From positions 1 to 22,731 of the IMG/VR virus record IMGVR_UViG_3300035698_004380: a stretch of DNA of 22,731 nucleotides, one strand, 5' to 3'. The notes under the pieces are model-generated. The model was not told the DNA's origin, made no database searches, and saw only the letters and a list, made by a program, of their open reading frames with translations. Both the position numbers and the translations under genes were made by a program. The DNA comes from a virus. Positions 1 to 5,623 of the stretch are shown piece after piece. Position 1 is the first letter of the stretch; each line of letters opens with the position of its first letter.

Positions 1-404
1 AGGTCAAGTGCGAATGCTCGAGACGGTACCCACATGTCGGCCATTTGTTGAGCGAATGCGGTTACTTCTGGTTCAGTGCATTCTTTGTACAATGTTGTAG
101 ACCCTGATCGGTATAACGACCCGGTTATTACCTGACCATCGATCACCACGAACCGATATTCTGCTTGAATAGGTTTAGGAGAGGAAATCAAGACTGGAGA
201 ATTATAATCAAGTTCAGTGTACGTCTCGTTGAGATTTACTACTTTGGTTTGCCATTCTGAGAAATCGTACCAATCAGTTACCTGTCCTGTGAACAGTTTA
301 TCATCTGTGCATGGCCTGATAAAGAACGGTTTCTGTTGAGGAGGCACCTCACCAAACAGGTGAATGGTGGCTGGATCATTCAAGTCTTGAATGATCCAGC
401 ACAT
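1..404 (-). CDS. ATP-grasp (R2K-type) domain protein, C-terminus cut by window edge
   Basis: About 134 residues are visible and the gene runs off the left edge. The stretch FFIRPCTDDKLFTG near residue 27, followed by EYRFVVIDGQVITGSLYR near residue 83, matches the phage ATP-grasp R2K family, whose members are predicted carboxylate-amine ligases; the substrate is unknown. Family members normally have a longer N-terminal region before the FxRPxxDxKxFTG motif. Here the MCWIIQ start, which resembles the family's usual N-terminus, is followed almost at once by that motif, so the protein may carry an internal deletion or be 5'-truncated. The ATG lies 2 nt after the stop of the upstream 70-aa gene, has no clear Shine-Dalgarno, and is followed at once by a perfect palindrome (371-399). 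The domain call is fairly safe; whether this is an intact gene is not. Confidence 0.6.
   Translation of the reverse strand, partial: MCWIIQDLNDPATIHLFGEVPPQQKPFFIRPCTDDKLFTGQVTDWYDFSEWQTKVVNLNETYTELDYNSPVLISSPKPIQAEYRFVVIDGQVITGSLYRSGSTTLYKECTEPEVTAFAQQMADMWVPSRAFALD
371..399. repeat. Perfect 29-bp palindrome (14-bp arms, 1-nt centre)
   Basis: The arms ctggatcattcaag (371-384) and cttgaatgatccag (386-399) are exact reverse complements around a single base. In minus-strand RNA they form a long hairpin 8 nt after the stop of the 70-aa gene and covering codons 2-12 of the ATP-grasp reading frame. No U-tract follows, so it is not a standard intrinsic terminator. It could stabilise the 3' end of the upstream message or block initiation at the ATP-grasp AUG. 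Confidence 0.85.
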
Positions 405-406
405 GA

Positions 407-619
407 TTAGGTTTCCGTCTTTTCCAGTTGACTGGTCAGAAAGTCTACCAGCTTTTGTACATCTTTGCGAGAAGCGTTGAAGCGGGCACGATCTTCATAC
501 CCATTTTCCACATAGAGCGCGAACTCAAACTCACCAGTGTCAAAAACGTGTACTTCAAACGCGTCGTCTTTGTCTGCGATCTGAAAGCTACGATCGTCTT
601 GAAATACACTGTTGGTCAT
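407..619 (-). CDS. Small acidic phage protein, unknown function (70 aa)
   Basis: I do not recognise this protein. It is acidic and soluble, begins MTNSVFQDDRSFQ, has a likely small beta region (FEVHVFDTGEFEFALYVENG) and ends in a likely helix (KDVQKLVDFLTSQLEK). The ATG at 619 is chosen over an earlier frame opening because AAGGAG sits 7-8 nt upstream. A good sigma70-type promoter (647-674) lies directly upstream, so this is the first gene of a short transcript that also reaches the ATP-grasp gene. Its independent promoter, separate from the nrd operon, suggests early expression, which is inference. Confidence 0.75.
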   Translation of the reverse strand: MTNSVFQDDRSFQIADKDDAFEVHVFDTGEFEFALYVENGYEDRARFNASRKDVQKLVDFLTSQLEKTET

Positions 620-646
620 GTTTTTCTCCTTTGTTTCTATATTACT

Positions 647-674
647 AATGTAACACATTTACAAGGGGTGTCAA
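647..674 (-). promoter_or_regulatory. Sigma70-type promoter for the 70-aa gene
   Basis: On the minus strand TTGACA (669-674, perfect -35) is followed after 16 nt by TACATT (647-652, 4 of 6 to TATAAT). Transcription would begin near 640, about 20 nt before the ATG at 619. The box lies just downstream of the tmRNA gene, so the 70-aa gene need not depend on read-through. Confidence 0.65.
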
Positions 675-687
675 GTGATTTTTAATG

Positions 688-723
688 AAAAATGAGCCCG
701 TTTGATAACAGGGTGGAACTCAT
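688..723 (-). terminator. Possible tmRNA 3' hairpin with U-tract
   Basis: ATGAG (719-723) can pair with CTCAT (692-696) and is followed by a run of five U (688-692). The loop contains the P2 strand of the tmRNA coding piece, so forming this hairpin would compete with the mature fold. It may be a weak terminator or a processing boundary. The stem is only five pairs. Confidence 0.35.
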
Positions 724-741
724 ACCCCGGATAATTATATC

Positions 742-798
742 TTAAGCTGCCACTCGCGTGTCAGAGAAAGCTGTATTATCATTGTCTGCTGTTTTTGC
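742..798 (-). other. tmRNA tag-peptide reading frame
   Basis: Read from GCA at 796-798 the frame gives AKTADNDNTAFSDTRVAA and stops at UAA (742-744). From the second GCA (787-789) it gives the 15-residue ADNDNTAFSDTRVAA. The first GCA is 7 nt after PK1 and preceded by AAUAACU, similar to AAUAGUC before the E. coli resume codon, so I favour it; the second would leave 16 nt. The hydrophobic VAA end is the usual ClpXP degron, and the NDN core resembles alphaproteobacterial tags. Confidence 0.75.
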
Positions 799-872
799 AG
801 TTATTATGGCGCTTTGCCAAGCAGTAAACTCCATTTGGCTTTCACAAGTCAATCGATCCTAAGGTCGCCCCC

Positions 873-966
873 ATCAAAAGCACATCAGGTATTCCCGAGC
901 GGCTGTAATCACTTCACAGCGGGCACCTACTTTTCAGAAGTTAGCTACACTTCCTAGATGTGCTTA
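873..966 (-). other. tmRNA intervening segment, removed on maturation
   Basis: This is the stretch between the CCA end of the acceptor piece and the 5' G of the coding piece. AAGCACATC at its start (957-965 on the minus strand) pairs perfectly over 9 bp with GATGTGCTT at its end (878-886). That closes the loop and brings both maturation sites together beneath the acceptor stem. Permuted tmRNA precursors are known to be cut into two chains here. Confidence 0.75.
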
Positions 967-1036
967 TGGTGGAGGCGAGGAGACTTGCACTCCTGTCTTG
1001 CCTGTTATACGCTTCCACTTCAACGTCTACAGTATA

Positions 1037-1065
1037 TATTTAGCAGTTCTTTCAGAGAAAGTCAA
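1037..1065 (-). promoter_or_regulatory. Probable tmRNA promoter
   Basis: TTGACT (1060-1065) is followed after 17 nt by TAAATA (1037-1042), with TATACT slightly downstream (1031-1036). It begins immediately after the stop of the Sm-like gene. The GCTAAATA core (1037-1044) is also a one-base variant of the GGTAAATA box found before other genes here, so the site could be read by the host sigma factor, the late phage sigma factor, or both. Confidence 0.5.
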
Positions 1066-1066
1066 G

Positions 1067-1393
1067 CTATTTTATGCCAACCAACGAACTAACTGGTGAG
1101 ATTCCTGTGGTATTCTGAATATATTGATCAGCTATCTCTTTGCGGGTTGCTCCACTCGCAAGAACCGCTGCCTTATTAATCGTAACTTCGACCGTCTCAA
1201 TGTCAACGCTCATCAACAGAGGTACTAATGCCATTCCCGGTGGTTGACCACCCTGTGACGGGATCGGGGTTAACACCAATGGTTTCTTTAAAGTGAACGA
1301 GTGGTCGTCTTCTTGACTCACTCTAGCCAACACTTCTTCTCCTGTTACCATGCGAAATGTCATGACCATATTATTTTTATTCTGAACTAACAT
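1067..1393 (-). CDS. Sm-like (LSm/Hfq-fold) domain protein
   Basis: The 108-aa protein reads MVMTFRMVTGEEVLARV near the start, then LKKPLVLTPIPS and MALVPLLMSVDIETVEV. This is the strand pattern and spacing of the small phage Sm-like proteins known from marine and cyanophage genomes. Sm folds form rings that bind RNA, often U-rich, and act as RNA chaperones. About 25 C-terminal residues extend beyond the fold. AAAGGAAA precedes the ATG. It follows glutaredoxin in the nrd run and directly precedes the tmRNA promoter, a suggestive place for an RNA-binding protein. The family call rests on recognised sequence pattern; the RNA target is unknown. Confidence 0.75.
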   Translation of the reverse strand: MLVQNKNNMVMTFRMVTGEEVLARVSQEDDHSFTLKKPLVLTPIPSQGGQPPGMALVPLLMSVDIETVEVTINKAAVLASGATRKEIADQYIQNTTGISPVSSLVGIK

Positions 1394-1409
1394 ACGTTTT
1401 CCTTTCCAG

Positions 1410-1655
1410 TTAGTCTAAACTGCGTTCTTCAGCAAGCCACCAAGTCAATTCATCGTACCCACCGATATACTCATCGTCAATGAAGATCTGCGGTACCGTT
1501 TTTACTTCTCGGCCTACTCTGCGTGTCATGTCTTCTCGAGTATATGGGGGTTGATCTATACGATACTCGGTGATATCGACACCTTCATTTTGTAATAATC
1601 TTTTAGCCTTTACACAGAATTTACAATCTGCCTTAGTCCATAATTCTGCGTTCAT
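1410..1655 (-). CDS. Glutaredoxin
   Basis: At 81 residues this is a typical monothiol-size glutaredoxin fold with a dithiol active site CKFC (Cys11, Cys14) after the first strand. It also has the cis-proline motif TVPQIFID near residue 54 and the GG(Y)DEL glutathione-binding segment near residue 65. It would reduce the C-terminal cysteine pair of NrdA after each catalytic cycle, taking electrons from glutathione or a reductase of the host. It lies directly downstream of nrdA and upstream of the Sm-like gene, as in T4-like phages where a nrdC-type protein accompanies ribonucleotide reductase. The reading frame is complete and its start codon is unambiguous. Confidence 0.92.
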   Translation of the reverse strand: MNAELWTKADCKFCVKAKRLLQNEGVDITEYRIDQPPYTREDMTRRVGREVKTVPQIFIDDEYIGGYDELTWWLAEERSLD

Positions 1656-1691
1656 TCTCTTATCCTTTTTAGATTCACAACCACTGTTAAT

Positions 1692-2699
1692 TTAAGCTTC
1701 ACAAGCAGCACACTCTACTTGGATCTTTTTACGAATAAGACTCTGTGCTTTGCTCATGCCATAATTGTAATACAAGGTTTTCACCCCACGACGCCAAGCA
1801 TGCATATAGAGCCTGTTGATTTCTCTTACACTCATATCAGCTTCGATCATAAGATTCAAACTCTGCCCTTGATCAATGTACTCTTGGCGATCAGCAGCTT
1901 GATCTACAATGTCATACGGATCAATCTCGGCGAAAGTACGAAACACGGCTTTCTCATCATCAGTTAAGAAGGACACATGTTGAACACTACCATCGGCATT
2001 ACGAATGTTATCCCAAGTAGCAGAGTCGTCTCGGCCTTTAGCTTTGAGTATCTCCCGAAGATATGGATTCTTGATTGTTACTTTCGACTTGGCTAAATCC
2101 TTAACATAGCAGTTGCTAAACTCTGGTTCAATGCTTTGAGAGACTTGGCCTAAAATAAATGAACTAGATTTTGTCGGAGCTACTGCCATCAAAGTTGTGT
2201 TTCTTCTACCATATCCTTTAAGAAGCTCAGGTTCACCAAACATCGTTGCCAATTCTCGACTCGCTTGGTTCGCTCGATCTCGCATGGTTTTCGCAATATC
2301 AATATTCAGAGCATATGCTTCAGGATCATCGAATGAAATCATGTTACTCTGTAAATAACTGTGCCATCCAAGAACTCCCATACCAAGTGCTCGGTGTCTT
2401 TCAGCAAAGCGACGAGCTCGTTTATGGAACTCTGATCCTTCGGTTTTATTGACGAATTCAGTATTAACAGTGTCTAAGAAATAGATCATAGTCTCAATAG
2501 CGTCAGTCTTTACTAATTCGTCCCATTGAAGAAGATTAATACTGCTGAGAACACAAGTAAATGTTTCATCGATACTACTGGGTAAGAATATTTCGGAGCA
2601 ATTGTGAACTAATATATCATTAGCATAAAAATTCTCATTGTCGCGAACAGTAATATCATACACTGGCGTTTTTTTAACTTTAATTTTTGTTATTTTCAT
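1692..2699 (-). CDS. nrdA: NrdA C-terminal half fused to C-terminal split intein
   Basis: Residues 1-33 are a C-intein: block F (VYDITVRDNENFYAND) and block G (ILVHN, penultimate His, terminal Asn), followed by Cys34 as the +1 residue. Residues 34-335 are the second half of the class Ia ribonucleotide reductase large subunit. CSEI carries the catalytic thiyl-radical cysteine and partner glutamate (C439/E441 in E. coli), Cys49 matches C462, LYYNYG holds the paired radical-transfer tyrosines, and the C-terminal CAAC supplies the reducing cysteines. The ATG at 2699 is preferred because GAGG lies 9-10 nt upstream; an in-frame TTG at 2726 lies inside a palindrome. The product is inactive alone and must be trans-spliced to the other half encoded at 2812-3882. 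The intein part is AT-rich compared with the extein. Confidence 0.93.
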   Translation of the reverse strand: MKITKIKVKKTPVYDITVRDNENFYANDILVHNCSEIFLPSSIDETFTCVLSSINLLQWDELVKTDAIETMIYFLDTVNTEFVNKTEGSEFHKRARRFAERHRALGMGVLGWHSYLQSNMISFDDPEAYALNIDIAKTMRDRANQASRELATMFGEPELLKGYGRRNTTLMAVAPTKSSSFILGQVSQSIEPEFSNCYVKDLAKSKVTIKNPYLREILKAKGRDDSATWDNIRNADGSVQHVSFLTDDEKAVFRTFAEIDPYDIVDQAADRQEYIDQGQSLNLMIEADMSVREINRLYMHAWRRGVKTLYYNYGMSKAQSLIRKKIQVECAACEA

Positions 2700-2724
2700 T
2701 AATTTTTCCTCTATAGTACCTTTC

Positions 2725-2753
2725 AAATTTAATGTTGAATCAACATTAAATTT
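2725..2753. repeat. Perfect 29-bp AT-rich palindrome between nrdA halves
   Basis: The arms aaatttaatgttga (2725-2738) and tcaacattaaattt (2740-2753) are exact reverse complements around one base. The size and arm length are the same as those of the palindrome at 371-399, but the sequence is unrelated. In RNA it would form a hairpin ending about 25 nt before the C-half start codon. No U-tract follows. Confidence 0.85.
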
Positions 2754-2778
2754 TTGTAAATTCCATTATAATTCATGC

Positions 2779-2803
2779 AATTACCCTCCGAAGGAGGGTA
2801 ATT
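2779..2803 (-). repeat. Perfect 11-bp hairpin just after the nrdA N-half stop
   Basis: The minus-strand arms AATTACCCTCC and GGAGGGTAATT enclose the triloop TTC, starting 8 nt after the TAG of the N-half gene. There is no run of U after it, so it resembles an mRNA-stabilising or processing hairpin more than an intrinsic terminator. It partly separates the two nrdA halves at the RNA level. Confidence 0.8.
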
Positions 2804-2811
2804 TCAGTGCA

Positions 2812-3882
2812 CTATGGCGTCAACATTACTAATTCGTCTGATTCTTCTAATTCGTCGGCTCGAACATATCCTCGGTTTTTGGTATACAATAAATGATTTC
2901 CTGTGCATTGAATTTTATTACCATTACATTCGATAATGTATAATTCATCTACTTGGTCAGTTTCTGCACTATTAAGAATTTCCTTCCATTCATCTTTTCC
3001 TGTTTCAATATTCATTGACCAAACGTATACAGTGTTTGAATAAAATCCCATTTGAAATTTTTGATCAAATGACGCCAATGTTTCTGTGATTTCTTCATTA
3101 TTGTATTTGATTCTTATTTTAGTATCGCCTGTCAAACACATCTGGCTGGCTAATATTGGCATATTGTTGTCATGGTACACATCTGGTTTACTCTTGTTAG
3201 AGTTACCTTCAAACATGATGTATGGGAAACCAATCTCACTCCGAGTCTGGAGTACTTTGGCCCATAATTTTCTCTTGTCATCGTCGCCTGCGATCATTTG
3301 GTTTAAGAAATCGTCACTGACTGTTATACCAGTGGTTAGGCCTTGGATAGGATGACCCTCAGTCCCGATGTCTAAGAATTCTTCCGCGTCTGGGTGATCA
3401 ATAGGTAGATACGCACTAAAGAATCCTCGACGAACGCTGCCTTGGCTTACTACATCTGCTAGAGAATCAAACAGTTTCATAAAATGAACCGACCCGCTAC
3501 TCTCACCGTTATCTTTAATTGGGGTGCCACGGGGGCGCAATGCTCCGAAGTACCCGCTGGTTCCGCCCCCGCCTTTCATTAGCATACCGTTTTCGGCAAC
3601 CGTATACAAGATACTTTCCATATTGTCGCCCAGATAACTGCCAAAGCAACTGACTGGCAACCCTCGGTCTTTTCTACCATAGTTGCTCCATACAGGAGAG
3701 CTTAAGCTATAAAACCCCCGACTCATATAATCATAAAACTTGTCTGCGTAACCATCTATACCAAGGTAGTTCTCAGCGGCGTCTGCTATTTGTCTAATTC
3801 GTGCTTCTGGTGTTTGACCAGGAAGCAAATAGCCTCTAGACAAAAACTCACGCGATTCTTTATTTAACCAGTCAAATGTCAT
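2812..3882 (-). CDS. nrdA: NrdA N-terminal half fused to N-terminal split intein
   Basis: Residues 1-248 are the first half of a class Ia ribonucleotide reductase alpha subunit without an ATP-cone. They include PVSCFGSY, where Cys79 matches E. coli C225, and the conserved GGGGTSGYFG, NGESSGSVHF and GSVRRG motifs. At Cys249 an N-intein of 108 residues begins: block A CLTGDTKI, block B with T-x-x-H (CTGNHLLYT) and an RGYVRADEL segment, ending VMLTP and stop. No homing endonuclease is present. The extein halves add up to about 550 residues, matching the compact NrdA group that lacks an N-terminal cone. AAGGAAA precedes the ATG. Trans-splicing joins ...ASQM to CSEI.... Split inteins in nrdA are known from environmental phage sequences. 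Confidence 0.93.
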   Translation of the reverse strand: MTFDWLNKESREFLSRGYLLPGQTPEARIRQIADAAENYLGIDGYADKFYDYMSRGFYSLSSPVWSNYGRKDRGLPVSCFGSYLGDNMESILYTVAENGMLMKGGGGTSGYFGALRPRGTPIKDNGESSGSVHFMKLFDSLADVVSQGSVRRGFFSAYLPIDHPDAEEFLDIGTEGHPIQGLTTGITVSDDFLNQMIAGDDDKRKLWAKVLQTRSEIGFPYIMFEGNSNKSKPDVYHDNNMPILASQMCLTGDTKIRIKYNNEEITETLASFDQKFQMGFYSNTVYVWSMNIETGKDEWKEILNSAETDQVDELYIIECNGNKIQCTGNHLLYTKNRGYVRADELEESDELVMLTP

Positions 3883-3900
3883 TGTATTTCCTTGTTAGTT

Positions 3901-3908
3901 AATTTATA
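3901..3908 (-). promoter_or_regulatory. Late-promoter-like TATAAATT upstream of nrdA
   Basis: TATAAATT in the short gap between nrdB and nrdA matches the T4 late box TATAAATA at 7 of 8 bases and lies 18 nt before the nrdA start. nrd genes are usually early or middle, so the match may be chance. Confidence 0.25.
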
Positions 3909-3914
3909 GGGTGT

Positions 3915-5159
3915 CTAAAACAAATCATCAGATGTAAACGATTGAGATTTCTTATGATAACTGGTTCCTCTTTTTACAAAAAAGTCCCAATTCTTAGTAC
4001 CAATCACTTCGTCTAAGAACCATTCGGTACTCTCAATAGCTGCTTCGTCCGTTTCAAACATCGGCTTGAGCCCAATCGAAGTAAGACTCTGGTTCAATCT
4101 ATGTTTGATAAACTCTTTGACAGTCTCTTTAGGCAAAAAAGCCAAGTCATGTCCATCATATATCCAGTCAACAATAGCACTCTCAGTCTTGAATGCTTCT
4201 CTGCATTGGCGGTTAATGTTTGCTATTGTGTCCTTATTCCACCAGTCTGGATTCTCTGATTTGATTATGTTAACCAATTCAAACCCAAATTCTGCGTGAC
4301 ACGCTTCTTCCTTCGAGGTAGCTTCAACAGCATTGCTAATGCCTTTAAGCACATTTCGGTGCTTATTGAAACTCATCATAATCAAAAACTGTGAAAAAAG
4401 CGATACATTTTCAACAAACATGGAGAATAGTATCACTCTGTAAAAATAATCTTCGTTATCTACTGGCATTTGAATGCTCTGTTCTAGATAATCGATTCGT
4501 TTGCGGATTGACGGTACATCGACTAGATTTTCAAATTCGTCATTCAACCCCATAATCTCTAAAAGATTGGCGTATGCATCTGCGTGTCTTACTTCACTCT
4601 CACCAAATGTAACTCCCACGGCCTGTACTTCTGGCTTAGGCATACGGTCCCCAATCTTACTCCAGAACGTTTTCACTTGTACTTCGATCTGACTGATCGC
4701 TAACATCGCCCGTTTAACTATTTCTGTTTCATGAGGTTCCATCCGAACCCGCATATCCTGAACATCACTATTATAATTGAATTCGGTATGAATCCAGTAA
4801 CTGTGCCGCATTGCGTCTGTATACTCAGATAGCTGTGGGTATTCGTATGGTTTTAAGTTTACTCGTCGTCGGAAGATGTCAGGTTTATTTGAGAGTCTGT
4901 ATTCGATATAATCTCGAGCTAAATTATGAAGACCCATATCCATAATCACATTTTCCACCTTTTTGTGAATGTAGTCTACGCTCACTACGGCTTCGGGTGT
5001 ATTATTTTCGATAGCAGCAGAAACATTCTCAGTAATCTCACTGGATAATTTCCTACTTCGTATTTTTGAACTGCGCATGGCTTTTTCTATCGCAGTCTGT
5101 ATTTTAGAGAGATCAAACGCTTCTAGCGATCCGTCTCGTTTTTCAACATAACTGATCAT
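3915..5159 (-). CDS. nrdB: Ribonucleotide reductase beta subunit (NrdB) with N-terminal ATP-cone
   Basis: Residues 1-90 form an ATP-cone (VEKRDGSLEAFDLSKIQTAI), the nucleotide-sensing domain normally found on NrdA. The rest is a class I R2 fold. Metal ligands are visible at Glu159, Glu189 and His192 in FGESEVRHADAY, Glu250, and Glu285/His288 in EEACH. Tyr196 sits where E. coli has the radical Tyr122. The C-terminal tail ends in SDDLF, suited to docking on NrdA. NrdB proteins with an N-terminal cone and cone-less NrdA partners are known in some bacteria, where dATP switches activity through NrdB. The gene lies directly upstream of the nrdA N-half, and AAAGGAAAC precedes the ATG. At 414 residues it is longer than a plain R2 by the cone. 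Confidence 0.93.
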   Translation of the reverse strand: MISYVEKRDGSLEAFDLSKIQTAIEKAMRSSKIRSRKLSSEITENVSAAIENNTPEAVVSVDYIHKKVENVIMDMGLHNLARDYIEYRLSNKPDIFRRRVNLKPYEYPQLSEYTDAMRHSYWIHTEFNYNSDVQDMRVRMEPHETEIVKRAMLAISQIEVQVKTFWSKIGDRMPKPEVQAVGVTFGESEVRHADAYANLLEIMGLNDEFENLVDVPSIRKRIDYLEQSIQMPVDNEDYFYRVILFSMFVENVSLFSQFLIMMSFNKHRNVLKGISNAVEATSKEEACHAEFGFELVNIIKSENPDWWNKDTIANINRQCREAFKTESAIVDWIYDGHDLAFLPKETVKEFIKHRLNQSLTSIGLKPMFETDEAAIESTEWFLDEVIGTKNWDFFVKRGTSYHKKSQSFTSDDLF

Positions 5160-5169
5160 TCTGTTTCCT

Positions 5170-5619
5170 TTATTGGTATAGATGTCGAAGGCTAGAAACT
5201 GTATACTGATACTTAGGTGTTAACTCAGCAATTTCAATCCGTTCAGTGATGGTATTTACCACCCCGCCATGGTTCCAATTCAACACATATTTCTTATTAT
5301 CATAATATAATACATTAATCCATGCGCTGTTGTCTAGATATATCGCAATGACTGGGTCTTTCTCAAATGTATCAGATAAAACTATCGAGTAAAACATACC
5401 CAATGATACACTCAAATCACAGTACAGATTATCGTGTACTAGTTGCCAAGGTGATGGCCAATCTTCTGCAGAATCTGGTGTTAGATAATATGATTTCAAC
5501 GGCACTCTTCCCCAAGTAGAAGCTATTTCTTTTAACGCTACTATTGGGTCAGGTGAGAGAGATTCGCGCCATGATCGCCATTGTGGAATTCGTTGATCAG
5601 GGGGCACGTCGAACCACAT
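5170..5619 (-). CDS. Conserved-looking phage protein, unknown function (149 aa)
   Basis: I do not recognise a domain. The protein is rich in Trp and Tyr. The N-terminal part (IPQWRSWRESLSPDPIVALKEIAST) looks helical, and the C-terminal half (VIAIYLDNSAWINVLYYDNKK) looks like beta strands. It sits between the tail fibre, with a 4-nt gap, and nrdB, with a 10-nt gap, so it is probably transcribed with the fibre and may act in the tail or in fibre assembly; that is inference from position. No signal peptide or membrane segment is seen. A GGTAAATA box (5253-5260) lies inside this gene about 95 nt before nrdB. Confidence 0.7.
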   Translation of the reverse strand: MWFDVPPDQRIPQWRSWRESLSPDPIVALKEIASTWGRVPLKSYYLTPDSAEDWPSPWQLVHDNLYCDLSVSLGMFYSIVLSDTFEKDPVIAIYLDNSAWINVLYYDNKKYVLNWNHGGVVNTITERIEIAELTPKYQYTVSSLRHLYQ

Positions 5620-5623
5620 TCGA

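Larger units (their letters stand above)
695..1030 (-). ncRNA. ssrA: Circularly permuted (two-piece) tmRNA
   Basis: The gene is read right to left. The acceptor piece (about 967-1030) has a T-arm with 5-bp stem AGGAG/CTCCT and loop UGCAAGU, and ends CGCCUCC-A-CCA at 967. An intervening segment (873-966) follows, then the coding piece (about 695-872) starting GGGGGCGACC. GGGGGCG (866-872) pairs with CGCCUCC (971-977) over 7 bp and places a G-U wobble at pair 3-70, the alanyl-tRNA synthetase identity element. AUAACAGG (1001-1008) pairs with CCUGUUAU (705-712) as helix P2. A pseudoknot PK1 is visible: GCCAA (835-839) with UUGGC (816-820), and AUGG (831-834) with CCAU (806-809). A tag frame follows and stops with UAA (742-744). 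This is the alphaproteobacterial/cyanobacterial style of ssrA. The outer ends are approximate. The G at T-loop position 55, normally U, is unusual. No smpB is seen nearby, so host SmpB is presumably used. Confidence 0.9.

Noticed and set aside
967-1030. The T-arm and CCA end read as an ordinary tRNA gene
   Set aside because: There is no anticodon or D-arm upstream in the right place. The acceptor strand pairs instead with GGGGGCG at 866-872, which identifies a permuted tmRNA.
2700-2726. TTG at 2726 as the start of the NrdA C-half
   Set aside because: It lies inside a perfect palindrome without a good ribosome site, while ATG 2699 has GAGG at suitable distance and gives a C-intein of normal length.
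2765-2770. Perfect TATAAT between the nrdA halves as a promoter
   Set aside because: No acceptable -35 lies 16-18 nt upstream and no extended -10 is present. The gap is very AT-rich, so a chance match is likely.
2779-2803. The nrdA-gap hairpin as a C(UUCG)G tetraloop of the kind common in T4
   Set aside because: With a UUCG loop the second pair would be C-A. All eleven pairs form only with the triloop UUC, so it is not the UUCG tetraloop.
1692-3882. nrdA as a frameshifted pseudogene
   Set aside because: Both halves have their own ribosome sites, and the break lies between complete N- and C-intein parts with all splicing residues present, so a split intein explains it.
5253-5260. GGTAAATA inside the 149-aa gene as a promoter for nrdB
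   Set aside because: It is about 95 nt before nrdB within coding sequence, and nrdB is expected to be early rather than late. Probably a chance match.
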